64,000 bases of DNA from Longimicrobiales bacterium (lineage in GTDB: Bacteria; Gemmatimonadota; Gemmatimonadetes; Longimicrobiales; Gaopeijiaceae): contig OX638356.1 in the NCBI GenBank assembly GCA_951813395.1, positions 3,050,501 to 3,114,500 on the forward strand, written 5' to 3'. Under the pieces are notes generated by a model. The model was not told where the DNA came from. It was given only the letters and a program-made list of their open reading frames with translations, and did no database searches. Every line of letters starts with the position of its first letter. Within the stretch, counting starts at the first letter, position 1. The position numbers were made by a program, and so were the translations under genes. Shown piece after piece: positions 1 to 8,714 of the stretch.

Positions 1-289
1 GGTTGTTGTCGTCGAACGCGACCCTCAGCTCGGTGCGTTCCGACGACGGAGCGCCGTCGACGGGGACTCGCTGACGGAAGTCGGTGACGGGGTCGATGTC
101 GCGCCAGAACGGTTCGTCGAGAATCCCGTCGATGGTCGGCGGCTGGCCGGTGCGGACGGCCCGGATCGTCGGCTCGTCGAGCGTAGGGGCTTCGGCCGGC
201 TGGCCGCGTGCAGCGTCCTGACCGTGGACGGGGCCGTAGGCCGGGACGACGGCCAGGGCCGCCAGGAGACCCGGGCGGACTAGGCGCAC
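1..289 (-). CDS. DUF5916/CBM9-like exported protein, N-terminal part
   Basis: Only the first 96 codons lie in the window; the gene continues past position 1. The reading frame starts at GTG 289 with a hydrophobic signal peptide (AALAVVPA, then VHGQD), followed by the stretch PTIDGILDEPFW and a run ending in TELRVAFDDN. That is the typical opening of DUF5916 proteins, which begin with a CBM9-like beta-sandwich and usually end in an outer-membrane-like barrel; they are common in Gemmatimonadota and Bacteroidota. An in-frame stop at 328-326 means the start cannot lie much further upstream, and GTG 289 is the only start that places the signal peptide at the N-terminus. Export is well supported; the biochemical role is not known for this family. 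Confidence 0.75.
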   Translation of the reverse strand, partial: MRLVRPGLLAALAVVPAYGPVHGQDAARGQPAEAPTLDEPTIRAVRTGQPPTIDGILDEPFWRDIDPVTDFRQRVPVDGAPSSERTELRVAFDDNN

Positions 290-325
290 ACGCCCCGCAC
301 GGGGCCGGGGCCATTCCGCAACGAC

Positions 326-562
326 CTATTCCTCATCCGCTTCGGCTTCACAGGTGTCCCCGCAGCAGCAGCAGGAACTCCCGCCGGTCCCGCACGACCA
401 GATCCAGCAGCAGGACTTCGAACAGGACTTGCCGCGGCCCTTCCGGCGCAGCCAGCAGATGAGAAGGACCACCAGCAGGATTTGCGGGAGGCCGATCCTG
501 ATGGCGGAGCTCCAGAACTCTCCGAGGGAGGTTACGTAAAAGCTGAAGAGGTCTCCCAACAT
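326..562 (-). CDS. Small single-span membrane protein with Cys-rich tail
   Basis: This 78-residue protein starts at ATG 562 behind a strong ribosome site (GAGGAG, 6-nt spacer). It has an amphipathic N-terminus, one membrane segment around residues 22-38 (LPQILLVVLLICWL), a basic stop-transfer stretch (RRKGRGK), then a tail with eleven cysteines including a CCCC run, and an acidic end (EAEADEE). I do not recognise a family. The tail could bind metal or be palmitoyl-like or disulfide rich; nothing in the sequence decides this. It sits between a DUF5916 gene and the Clp-N/propeller gene on the same strand. The ribosome site and the clear membrane topology argue for a real gene. Confidence 0.6.
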   Translation of the reverse strand: MLGDLFSFYVTSLGEFWSSAIRIGLPQILLVVLLICWLRRKGRGKSCSKSCCWIWSCGTGGSSCCCCGDTCEAEADEE

Positions 563-676
563 GCCTGTCTCCTCGATTCGGTGGCAGCCGGTTTCGTCTG
601 TGAGGTGCTTCGTGCCGTCTGTAGAATGTACTGCCCGGCGGCGCTTGTTGTTTCGCGCGCGGCGGGCTGAGCGAAC

Positions 677-2116
677 TCAATCCCCGTCGTCCGGCCGGTT
701 TCGCACCAGGGCAATCCTTGCACCGTCGGGGCTCACAGCGATGCGCGAAATGTCGCCCGCACCCTCGCCCAGATCCGCGATTTCCCTCCATCCGTTGCCC
801 TCGGACCAGGCGAACAGCACGGTCCCGTCCCCCATCAGGATTTCCCCACCGGGGGTCCACGCGTGATCCTCGCGAGCCGCCAGCGTCCGCACAATGCTCT
901 CGCTCCGGCCGGACGAAGGATCCAGACGCTCGATCCACCACTCGTCGTCGCCGACCTTGCGGACGAAGGAGACCTCGTTGGATCCGGGGATTCGGTGGAT
1001 CGAGCGGCCCGGGTTTTCGGCCACGACACGGATCTCCCCGGAGAGAGCGTCGCCGACCTGCAGCGTCGGCGGGTCGCCGAGAATGAACATCGCCACGGTT
1101 CGCTCGTCCGCCCATGCATGGTATCCGACCGGCTCGGCGGTGGCGAAGATCGGCCCCAGTTCGGATCCGTCGATGCCGTACCGCCACAGGTACTGCAGGC
1201 CGTTGGTCTCATGGATGGTTGAAAACGCCTCCTGCCCGGGGATGGGCGTGGGCGAGAACTCGCTGGCGTCGGGCGTGTGGGTGACCCGTTCCGTCGCGCC
1301 GTCCCGCAGCTGGTGGCGGAAGGTGTCCGTCTGCGTGGAATCCATCGCGGCCGTGTAGTAGAGGGCGCCGCCGGATGGTCCGAATGCGGGCTGATTGTCG
1401 TAGCCGGCACGGTCGGTAGCGTTCAGGAGACCGCTGACAACGAGCTCGCCACGCTCGTTCCGGTCGAGCCGGCCGAGCCAGATGTCGGTGGACGGGGCGC
1501 CCGCCGCGGTGGGCACGTATTCGTCCGGGGTGGGACCGATCTCCGGGAACGGGCCGTCGGCGGGCGCGGCCGCGAAGGGGTCCTGGGCGTCCTGTGCCGC
1601 ATCCGGGGCCGTGTCCGCCGTGCAAGCAAGCGCGAGGGAAAGCGCGAGCAGCAGAGCGGTGCCCGCCGCGGGCGTGCCCGTCTCCGTGTCGGGGTCGTTG
1701 TCCGGTTGTGGGGCCAACGCAGCCGCGAGGGCGTCCTCCGCCAATCCCCACTCCCCCAGAGTCTGCCGCGACGGTTCATCGCCGGCACGCGCCACCCCCA
1801 GGAGGAGATGGCCGCTGGTGGTCGCGCCTCCACCCGATTCGGAGGCGGCGGTCACGGCGGCGGCAAGCACGTCGTGGGCGTCCGGCGTGAAGGGAAGGTG
1901 GCCGTGATAGGTCTCCGGAAGGTTTCGCATGCCCTCCGGGAGGGCCTCGAACTCCAGTCCCAGTCGACCGAGAGTCTCGACCAGGTCCGGGGCACGCTGA
2001 GAGACCACCCCTGCAAGAATGTTGCGCGGCGCAATCGCATCCGCCCCTTCGCGGGCGGCTGCTGCGGAAGCGCGGTTCAGCGCGTGGACGGCGTCATCGG
2101 CTAGGTTAATGCTCAT
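677..2116 (-). CDS. Clp-N domain fused to a lipobox/TM segment and a TolB/PD40-like propeller
   Basis: The 479-residue protein begins at ATG 2116 with MSINLADDAVHALNRA. Residues 1-135 look like a Clp N-terminal domain (two repeats, including GHLLLGVAR), the module that ClpA/ClpC chaperones use to bind substrates and adaptors. Residues about 150-165 are a lipoprotein-type signal (LLLALSLALAC), followed by a low-complexity acidic linker and then a TolB/PD40-like beta-propeller (blades near FSPTPIPG, ILMGDG and ISRIAVSPDGARIAL). No AAA ATPase is present. A Met-less hydrophobic segment inside one frame suggests a membrane-spanning protein with a cytoplasmic Clp-N head and an outside propeller, or a merge of two ancestral genes. 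The start is back-to-back with the rightward lipoprotein gene. Confidence 0.7.
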   Translation of the reverse strand: MSINLADDAVHALNRASAAAAREGADAIAPRNILAGVVSQRAPDLVETLGRLGLEFEALPEGMRNLPETYHGHLPFTPDAHDVLAAAVTAASESGGGATTSGHLLLGVARAGDEPSRQTLGEWGLAEDALAAALAPQPDNDPDTETGTPAAGTALLLALSLALACTADTAPDAAQDAQDPFAAAPADGPFPEIGPTPDEYVPTAAGAPSTDIWLGRLDRNERGELVVSGLLNATDRAGYDNQPAFGPSGGALYYTAAMDSTQTDTFRHQLRDGATERVTHTPDASEFSPTPIPGQEAFSTIHETNGLQYLWRYGIDGSELGPIFATAEPVGYHAWADERTVAMFILGDPPTLQVGDALSGEIRVVAENPGRSIHRIPGSNEVSFVRKVGDDEWWIERLDPSSGRSESIVRTLAAREDHAWTPGGEILMGDGTVLFAWSEGNGWREIADLGEGAGDISRIAVSPDGARIALVRNRPDDGD

Positions 2117-2576
2117 GACAATGCAATTTGCACGAGGTCCGGACCCTCCTTCAAGCCCCCGGGCCCGGTTGCGGTCCCGGCCGACCCGTTGCGCGGCGTG
2201 GCTCGCATGCCTGCTTGCCCCCGTGCTCTCCGCGTGCGTCGCCCCTGCGCGCAATCTGGAGGAACTGATCATCCAGGACAGCACCTACCTCGACCCGGTC
2301 TCGATGGTGCCCTATTCCGGCCGGGTCATCCGGCACTTTCCGGGCGAGGACAGCCTGTTGCAGCTGGAGGCGACCCTGCGCGGGGGCACCTGGGAGGGTG
2401 AACTGACGGTGTATCACGAAAGCGGCCGCGTGCGATACCAGGGTGAAATGTCGGGCGGCGCGCAGTGCGGCGGCTGGATCGAGAACGAGAATGCGACGGA
2501 GCCGGAGACCGTCTACCAGGCAATCACCGAGGACCTGGAATCGCTCGTGATCTATCCGGAGTGTCCTGACGGCTAG
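2115..2576 (+). CDS. MORN-like lipoprotein
   Basis: A 153-residue protein with a basic N-terminus and lipobox (LAPVLSAC, Cys about 41), so it is probably membrane anchored after export. The mature part contains two copies of a MORN_2-type pattern (PYSGRVIRHFPG and ESGRVRYQGEM separated by GGTWEGELTVYH), as found in YwqK-like proteins, and a C-terminal Cys pair. Several closely spaced ATG codons (2109, 2115, 2121) are possible starts; 2115 overlaps the start of the divergent Clp-N gene by two bases, so both genes must share a very compact promoter region. Function unknown. Confidence 0.6.
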   Translation: MTMQFARGPDPPSSPRARLRSRPTRCAAWLACLLAPVLSACVAPARNLEELIIQDSTYLDPVSMVPYSGRVIRHFPGEDSLLQLEATLRGGTWEGELTVYHESGRVRYQGEMSGGAQCGGWIENENATEPETVYQAITEDLESLVIYPECPDG

Positions 2577-2609
2577 AGGGATGCCGGATCGTCGGGCCGG
2601 CGGCCCCGG

Positions 2610-3509
2610 TCAGCGCCCCGCAAGGAGCCAGTCGATCATGCGCCCTCCGATCCTGTCCGGGTCGAACGCCGGCACATGGGCGCCCTGCTCGATGGTCCAC
2701 AATTCGACGGTGATTCCTCCCGTACATCCCGCACGGTATCGGAGTCGTTGCGTTTCCTCGCCCGACAGCGTGAAATCGAGATCCAGGGGGTCCAGCACCT
2801 CCGCGGCGCCGAGATCGCACCCCGCGCGGGACGCCCATCGCCGCACGGTCTCTTCGGCACCCGGGTAGTGGGTCGCCCCCGTGTTGCTGCTGCCGCCGCC
2901 ATAGCGGATCACGACGTCCGCCGTGCCGTGAATGTGCAGCACTGAAACGGGCCCGGCTCCCGCACACCGCTCCGGATCGTCGAAGCTGGCGCCCGCGACA
3001 GGCACGATTCCGCGCAGTCCCGGCATCGATTCGCAGGCCATGCGGTAGGACATGAAGGCGCCGTTCGAAATCCCGATGAGGTACACTCCGTCGGGGACGA
3101 TGTGCTCGCCCGCCTCGATCACCAGGTCGTTCAGGTACGCCACGTCATCCACGCCGCTGTCCCGGAAGTCGCAACAGTAGTCCGTCGCATTCCAGAAGTT
3201 GGCGCCTTCGGGATTGCGGGTGCCGTTGGGAAGAATGAGCGCAAACCGGTCGCGGGTGACCCGCTGCGACAGCCCGAAGTACTGGTTGGTGGCGGCGGAG
3301 TTGCTGGTGTATCCGTGGAGTGCGATCACCAGGGGAATGCGTGCTCCGTGCGTGTAGTCCAGGGGACGGATCAGGGTCGCGGGGCGGCCGCCGCCGATGA
3401 TGAAGACGGACGGAGCTTCCGGCGCGTCACTCGTGGACTCGGGGGACGAGGCATCGCATGCCGCCGCGCCCAGCGCGAGAAACGCCAGGAGCCGCGCCGG
3501 CCGCGTCAG
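2610..3509 (-). CDS. PHB-depolymerase/feruloyl-esterase family lipoprotein, probable CTG start
   Basis: Alpha/beta hydrolase of the LpqC/poly-3-hydroxybutyrate depolymerase group (CE1-like). The nucleophile motif is GISNG (Ser about 148), the acid is in HGTADVVI (Asp about 198) and the His in QGAHVP (about 278). The conserved core starts IPLVIALHGY. An ATG/GTG-only reading would begin inside the core at GTG 3329 and lose the export signal. Reading upstream in frame gives a perfect lipoprotein signal (LLAFLALGAAAC, Cys18) that opens at CTG 3509, six bases after GGAGG and overlapping the stop of the hydantoinase gene (CTGA). No ATG, GTG or TTG is available there. The enzyme probably hydrolyses ester bonds outside the cytoplasm; the substrate is unknown. 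Confidence 0.75.
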   Translation of the reverse strand: MTRPARLLAFLALGAAACDASSPESTSDAPEAPSVFIIGGGRPATLIRPLDYTHGARIPLVIALHGYTSNSAATNQYFGLSQRVTRDRFALILPNGTRNPEGANFWNATDYCCDFRDSGVDDVAYLNDLVIEAGEHIVPDGVYLIGISNGAFMSYRMACESMPGLRGIVPVAGASFDDPERCAGAGPVSVLHIHGTADVVIRYGGGSSNTGATHYPGAEETVRRWASRAGCDLGAAEVLDPLDLDFTLSGEETQRLRYRAGCTGGITVELWTIEQGAHVPAFDPDRIGGRMIDWLLAGR

Positions 3510-6500
3510 GAGTCGCCTCCGTCACCGTTGTAGGCCGCGCGTGCCTGCGCCCGGGTCACGAGCCCATCGACCACGTCTTCCTGGACCCTTGCGGGGTCAC
3601 GCAGACGCGGATCTCCCAACCCTCCGCCGCCAGGCGTCTCCAGAACGATCCGGTGGCCGGGGGGCACCACCTCGCGGCCCTTGACCCGCATCTCGCCCGC
3701 GCCCGGAACGTAGACCTTGCCGCGGGCACCCTGGCCGCCCCCCTCCCTGCCCCGCGCGGCGTTGCGGACCCGCTCGAACATCTTGGACACGGCGAAGGGC
3801 GCGCCCTCGGCGTGCGAGATCTCCATGACCTGGCCCAGACCTCCACGATACTCGCCCGGACCACCGGAGTCGGGGATGTATTCCTTCCGCCAGAACACGA
3901 GGGGCGCGACGGTCTCGGTGATCTCGATCGGCGTACTGCGCACTCCCGACGGGAACGAAGTCGCGGAGAGTCCGTCCTTGCCGGGCCGCGCGCCGGTGCC
4001 GCCGGTGTGGAACGGGTTGACGACGAACGGTTCCGCGTCGCCGTACGGATGGGACCCCGTGAGCCCCGGTCCGCCCATGAGGACCGGATTCCACAGGCAT
4101 GAGGCCCCCTCGGCCGGTACGGAGCCCTGTGGCATCGCCTGGGCCAGGCAGCCGAGCACGACGTCCGGGAGCATCTGGCCGATGGCGTGGCGCGCCGAAA
4201 CGGCGGCGGGAGGCGGCGCGTTGAGGAGGGAGCCGGGCGGAGCCGTGACCTTGATCGTGTCCAGCGAGCCGGCGTTGTTGGGGACTTCGGAGCCCACCAC
4301 GCAGCGCACCCCGAACGACCCGTATGCGCGGGTGTAGGTCTCGGGGACGTTGATGCCGTAGGGCGACATCGGCGAGGTGCCGTCGAAGTCGATATGGATG
4401 CCGTCGGGCGTCACCGTGAGCGCGCACACCAGTTCCAGGTCCGCGTCGTAGCCGTCGATGGTCATGCGGTGCCTGTACGTGCCCGGCCGCAGGGCGCGGA
4501 TCCGCTCCAGCATGGCGCGACGGGACGCGGTGACGATCATCTCGGCCAGCTCGTCAAGCGACTTCAGCCCGAACTCGGTCATCATCGCGATGAGGCGGTC
4601 GCAGCCGGTGCGATTGCAGGCCGCCAGGGAGTACAGGTCGCCCTGGGCGACGTCCGGTTCGCGCACGTTGGCGCGGACCATGCGCATCAGCGTCTCGTCC
4701 ACCCGGCCGGCGCGAATGAGGTAGCCGATCGGGATCCGGAGTCCCTCCTCGTACACCTGGTTGGCGTCGGCCCCGAAGCCGCGGCCGCCGACGTCGGCGA
4801 TATGGCTGGTCGCGGCGAAGAGGGCCACCGGACGGCCGTCAAGAAAGGTCGGGGTGACGACCGTGAAGTCGTTGAGGTGGCCCGTTCCCTCCCATGGATC
4901 GTTCGTGACGAGAACGTCCCCTTCTTCGAGGGTCTCCACGGGGTGGTCGCGCAGGAAGAAGCCGACTGAGGCGGCCATGGCGTTGACGTGTCCCGGCGTG
5001 CCGGTTACCGCCTGCGCCAGCATGCGGCCCGAGAGATCGAAGACGCCCGCCGAGAGGTCGCCCGCCTCCCGCACCGGGGTCGAGAACGCGGTCCGCACCA
5101 GCGTCCGGGCCTGTTCCTCCACCACCGAGAGCAGGCGGCTCCACATGATCTGGTCCTGAAGCGCGGCGATGCCGGCAGCGGCAACTTCCCGGCCATGGCG
5201 CTCCACCAGCAGATGGCCGCCAGGCAGGACCCGCGCCTCCCATCCGTCCGGGATCACCGCGGTGGTCTGGGTTTCAGCGACGAGCGCGGGACCCCGGACG
5301 CCGGCCCCCACATCGAGGTCGCGGCGATGGTGCACCTCGGCGTTCACGACGCCGTCGCCGGTGCCATCGAAGAGTTCGGCGCACCCGACGGGCCGGGGAG
5401 CCGGCGGTGTTCGCGCCGGATCCGGGGCCGACGTTTCGGCCGCCACCGGCCGGCGCACCGGGGCCGACACGACCAGCGTCCAGCTGAGCACCTCCACATC
5501 CAGGCCCGGAATCGTGCGGCCATACACGGCGTGGTACGCGCGATCGAATGCGGCCCGCAGGGCGACCGCCGGATCGCCGCCGACAGCTCCCGCCACCAAT
5601 TCCGCCGGCAACGCCACTCCGATCTCGTGGCCCTGGCCCACGTACCGCATGTAGGCGTGCGCGCGCTCTGCGGTGGCCACGCCCGGGGCGCCTTCCGCCA
5701 CCACGGCCGCCGCCTCCTCCCTCATCCCGGCGAGCACATCGCGCACGAGGTCCGCATCGAACGAGGACAGGCGCATGTACCGGCTGCGCACGACCTCATA
5801 CGAGATCGGCGCCAGGAGGAAGCCGACCGCCGAGCCGACCCCCGCGTCGCCCGGCACCAGAAAGCGGTCCAGCTCCAGCTTGTCGGCCAGCCGCGCGGCG
5901 TGAATCGGCGCCGAGCCCCCGAACGCGACGATGGTACGGCCCGCAAGTCCCTTGCCCCACTCGATCGCGTGCGTTCGGGCGGCGTTGGACATGTTCTCGT
6001 CCACCATCTCGCTCACCCCCAGCGCGGCCAACCGGGCGTCGAGCCCCAGTTCCGCGCCCACGCGGCCACCGATCGTCTCTTCGGCCCTGCCCCGGTCCAG
6101 CGCGATCGCGCCGTCCGCGAACAGCTCCGGTTCGATCCGCCCCAGCACCACGTCCGCATCGGTCACGGTGGGCCGGTCCCCACCCCGTCCGTACGCGGCC
6201 GGACCCGGCTCCGACCCGGCGCTCTCGGGACCCACATGAATGCGATGCAGGTCATCCACGCCCGCAATGGACCCGCCCCCGGCACCGATCTCGACCATCT
6301 CGATCACCGGAATCCGCACCGGCAGCCCGCTCCCCTGCTTGAAACGGTAGCTGCGCGCCACCTCGAAGGTCCGCGAATGCAGCGGTTCGCCCCCGTCGAT
6401 CACGCAGAGCTTGGCGGTCGTACCCCCCATGTCGAACGAGAGGACGTCGCCCAACTCCAGTTCCCGCGCCAGATGGCTCGCCAGGATCGCGCCTCCGGCG

Positions 6501-7306
6501 GGGCCGGACTCCACCAGCCGAACCGGCGACGCGACGGCGGTCTCCAGCGTCGTCAGGCCGCCCCCCGAGGTCATGAGCAGGAAGGGGCAGTCGAGTCCCG
6601 ACTCGCACAGCGATTCCGCCAGGCCCTGCAGATAGCGCGACATCAGGGGCTGGACGTATGCGTTGGTGCAGGCCGTCGACAGGCGCTCGTACTCTCTCAC
6701 TTCCGGACAGACATCGGAGGCCAGCGTGATGAACAGATCGCGCCGATGTTCCGCGATGATCGCGCGAATCCGCTGTTCGTGGGCGGGGTTGGCGTATCCG
6801 TGGATCAGGCCCACCGCAAGGGATTCGATACCGTGCTCGTCAAGCACCGGCACAAGGGCCCGGACCGTGTCCTCGTCCAGCGGAATCAGCACTCGTCCGT
6901 GCCGGTCGACACGCTCACGTACCGGAAGCCGCAGCCGCCGCGGCACCAGCGGGGGCGGCCGGTCGACGCCGATGTCGTATTGCTCGAAGCGGTTCTCCTG
7001 GGCCATCTCGAGGGCATCGCGATGCCCCTCGCTGACAATGAGCGCCGTGCGCGCGCCCTTGCGCTCGATGACCGCGTTGGTAGCCAGGGTCGTGCCGTGA
7101 ATGACCAGGCGCACGCCCGAAGGGGGAACCGCGGCCATGCCGAGCACCTTGTGAATGCCCTCCAGCACGCCCTCCTGGGGCGCGGCGTGGGTCGTGAGCA
7201 CCTTGGTGGTCACGAGGCCGTTCCCCGTCTCCAGGGCGACGTCGGTGAAGGTCCCGCCGATGTCGATCGCCAGTCTCGCGGCAGGCCCGTCCGCGCCGAC
7301 GCTCAC
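3506..7306 (-). CDS. Fused hydantoinase/5-oxoprolinase-type enzyme (HyuA + HyuB)
   Basis: A 1266-residue protein. Residues about 1-690 are HyuA-like: an actin-type ATPase start (LAIDIGGTFTDV), a second glycine-rich motif (SFDMGGTTAKL) and a metal/His region (VIHGTTLATNAV). From about residue 710 (ALQDQIMWSRL) it is HyuB-like, with ATSHIADVGG and the end block RIVLETPGGGGLGDPR. The length and domain order match eukaryote-type 5-oxoprolinase, which opens 5-oxoproline with ATP, but N-methylhydantoinase and acetone-carboxylase-like enzymes look alike, so the substrate is open. The start at GTG 7306 overlaps the upstream SDR stop (GTGA) and has GGAG 7 bases upstream. Its stop overlaps the CTG start of the esterase gene. 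Confidence 0.9.
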   Translation of the reverse strand: MSVGADGPAARLAIDIGGTFTDVALETGNGLVTTKVLTTHAAPQEGVLEGIHKVLGMAAVPPSGVRLVIHGTTLATNAVIERKGARTALIVSEGHRDALEMAQENRFEQYDIGVDRPPPLVPRRLRLPVRERVDRHGRVLIPLDEDTVRALVPVLDEHGIESLAVGLIHGYANPAHEQRIRAIIAEHRRDLFITLASDVCPEVREYERLSTACTNAYVQPLMSRYLQGLAESLCESGLDCPFLLMTSGGGLTTLETAVASPVRLVESGPAGGAILASHLARELELGDVLSFDMGGTTAKLCVIDGGEPLHSRTFEVARSYRFKQGSGLPVRIPVIEMVEIGAGGGSIAGVDDLHRIHVGPESAGSEPGPAAYGRGGDRPTVTDADVVLGRIEPELFADGAIALDRGRAEETIGGRVGAELGLDARLAALGVSEMVDENMSNAARTHAIEWGKGLAGRTIVAFGGSAPIHAARLADKLELDRFLVPGDAGVGSAVGFLLAPISYEVVRSRYMRLSSFDADLVRDVLAGMREEAAAVVAEGAPGVATAERAHAYMRYVGQGHEIGVALPAELVAGAVGGDPAVALRAAFDRAYHAVYGRTIPGLDVEVLSWTLVVSAPVRRPVAAETSAPDPARTPPAPRPVGCAELFDGTGDGVVNAEVHHRRDLDVGAGVRGPALVAETQTTAVIPDGWEARVLPGGHLLVERHGREVAAAGIAALQDQIMWSRLLSVVEEQARTLVRTAFSTPVREAGDLSAGVFDLSGRMLAQAVTGTPGHVNAMAASVGFFLRDHPVETLEEGDVLVTNDPWEGTGHLNDFTVVTPTFLDGRPVALFAATSHIADVGGRGFGADANQVYEEGLRIPIGYLIRAGRVDETLMRMVRANVREPDVAQGDLYSLAACNRTGCDRLIAMMTEFGLKSLDELAEMIVTASRRAMLERIRALRPGTYRHRMTIDGYDADLELVCALTVTPDGIHIDFDGTSPMSPYGINVPETYTRAYGSFGVRCVVGSEVPNNAGSLDTIKVTAPPGSLLNAPPPAAVSARHAIGQMLPDVVLGCLAQAMPQGSVPAEGASCLWNPVLMGGPGLTGSHPYGDAEPFVVNPFHTGGTGARPGKDGLSATSFPSGVRSTPIEITETVAPLVFWRKEYIPDSGGPGEYRGGLGQVMEISHAEGAPFAVSKMFERVRNAARGREGGGQGARGKVYVPGAGEMRVKGREVVPPGHRIVLETPGGGGLGDPRLRDPARVQEDVVDGLVTRAQARAAYNGDGGDS

Positions 7307-8100
7307 GCCGTTTCTCCGTCCTCGCGAACCGGCACCGTATAGTTGAGCGACAGCCGGCCGCCATCCGGATAGATCGTCTCGCCGGTCAGATACGACGCGT
7401 ATTCCGAAGCCAGGAAGACCGCGACGCTGGCGACCTCGGCGGGGTCGCCGATCCTGCCCATGGGCGTGCGGGACAGGATCGTGCGCCGGGCCTCGTCGTT
7501 CGCAATCACGACCTTGAGCATGTCGGTGAGAATCGTGCCCGGACCGATGGCGTTGACCCGGATGTCGTGCGGTGCGAGCGCCATCGCCATTGCCCTGGTC
7601 ATCTGCGCGACGCCGCCCTTCGACGCAGCGTACGCCATCTGTTCCGGGATGGTGACCACGGCGTTGGTCGAGGACATGTTGATGATGACGCCCTTCGTGC
7701 CCCGCTCCACCATGTGGCGCGCAACCACCCGGCTGACCAGGAAGGTCCCGCGGAGGTTCACCGCGAGGACGCGGTCGAAGTTCTCCACGGTCGCGTCCAG
7801 GATGGAACCCGGGACGATGATCCCGGCGTTGTTGAGCAGGATGTCGCAGCCGCTGAAGCGTTCCAGGCACGCTTCGAGCAGCGCCGCACAGTCATTTTCG
7901 TCGCTGACGTCGGCGCGAACCGCAAGAGTGGCCGCGCCCGTTTCGTCGGCCACCCACCGGGCGGTCTCGGCGCACTGCTCCTCGAGAACGTCGGCCAGCA
8001 CCACCGCGGCTCCGTGTTCGGCGAAGGCCCGGGCGCAGGCGGCACCGATCCCCCTGGCCGCACCGGTGACGATGGCGGTCCTTCCCTCGAGCGAAATCAC
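7303..8100 (-). CDS. Short-chain dehydrogenase/reductase (SDR)
   Basis: A 265-residue classical SDR. The cofactor motif TGAARGIG is at residues 12-19, NNAG follows after the fourth strand, and the catalytic Ser and YAASK tetrad are present. An Asp-type residue at the end of strand two (VLADV) suggests NAD rather than NADP. The start GTG 8100 (ISLEGRTAIV) was chosen because it sits at the normal SDR N-terminus and follows GGGAG; an upstream extension would run into the DinB gene. The C-terminus overlaps the hydantoinase start, so the two are likely made together. It may reduce or oxidise a hydroxy/keto acid linked to the hydantoinase product; that is inference. Confidence 0.88.
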   Translation of the reverse strand: MISLEGRTAIVTGAARGIGAACARAFAEHGAAVVLADVLEEQCAETARWVADETGAATLAVRADVSDENDCAALLEACLERFSGCDILLNNAGIIVPGSILDATVENFDRVLAVNLRGTFLVSRVVARHMVERGTKGVIINMSSTNAVVTIPEQMAYAASKGGVAQMTRAMAMALAPHDIRVNAIGPGTILTDMLKVVIANDEARRTILSRTPMGRIGDPAEVASVAVFLASEYASYLTGETIYPDGGRLSLNYTVPVREDGETA

Positions 8101-8126
8101 GTGTTTCGGGCTCCCTGTCGGCAGGA

Positions 8127-8597
8127 TCAACCGTACGGCATCGGCGACACCTTGCCGAGGAGCCGCGCATACACCGTCAGTGCTCCCCGATGGTGGGCCG
8201 TGTGATCCACGATGGCACCGACGATGGCGGCGCGCGGCGCGCCCCGCATTATGCGCTCGTCGGGTATGGGCGCATGGAGCACCTCGTCGGGCGCATCCTT
8301 GATCGCGGCGATGGCCGCGGCGTAGGAACGGTCCAGCCACGCGTTCGCATCGGCCAGCGACTTGACGGCCCTGGCGGCCGCGATGAGGCCCTCGAAGTCC
8401 ATGTTCCAGCCCTCGCCGAACGCCCCCTCCACGAACCAGTCGACGGAGTCGGCGGCATGCGCGATATGGCCCGCCACCGTGTAGAGTGCGGGTTGCGGCG
8501 CGAAGCCGGAGTCATCTTCGTCGAAGACCGATATCGTGGTCTTCATGTACCTGAGTGACGTCTGAAGCTGTGTGACGAGGGGAGCGGCGGCCGACAT
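8127..8597 (-). CDS. DinB-family (DUF664-like) protein
   Basis: About 156 residues with the four-helix DinB pattern: first helix with LQTSLRYMKTTI, then GHIAHAADSVDWFVEG carrying a metal-type His, and a late DHTAHHRGALTVYARL with further His residues. The family includes thiol transferases and mycothiol/bacillithiol-dependent enzymes, but many members have no known role. A GTG lies at 8603, yet ATG 8597 has the better spacing from AGGA (9 bases), so that start was chosen. It is the first gene of a leftward set with the SDR and hydantoinase genes 26 bases downstream. Confidence 0.82.
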   Translation of the reverse strand: MSAAAPLVTQLQTSLRYMKTTISVFDEDDSGFAPQPALYTVAGHIAHAADSVDWFVEGAFGEGWNMDFEGLIAAARAVKSLADANAWLDRSYAAAIAAIKDAPDEVLHAPIPDERIMRGAPRAAIVGAIVDHTAHHRGALTVYARLLGKVSPMPYG

Positions 8598-8714
8598 GTT
8601 CACGTGTCCTGTGCGATCGCGACGGTTGAATGGGGCGACGGGCGTTGTCCCCCGGAGTTGCGAAGTCTAGCTTCCCGACTTCCCGACGCCAATCCCTCCA
8701 GACCGGTCGGTTTC

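Noticed and set aside
2594..2606. GGGCC/GGCCC hairpin between convergent genes at 2.6 kb as terminator
   Set aside because: Stem of only five pairs with a three-base loop and no T-run on either strand.
4988..7342. Rightward 784-codon frame opposite the hydantoinase gene
   Set aside because: Arg/His-rich text without domains; the other strand encodes a clear enzyme.
7307..7870. Long N-terminal extension of the fused hydantoinase
   Set aside because: The extra text is Arg-rich shadow of the SDR gene; the GTGA overlap at 7306 gives the natural start.
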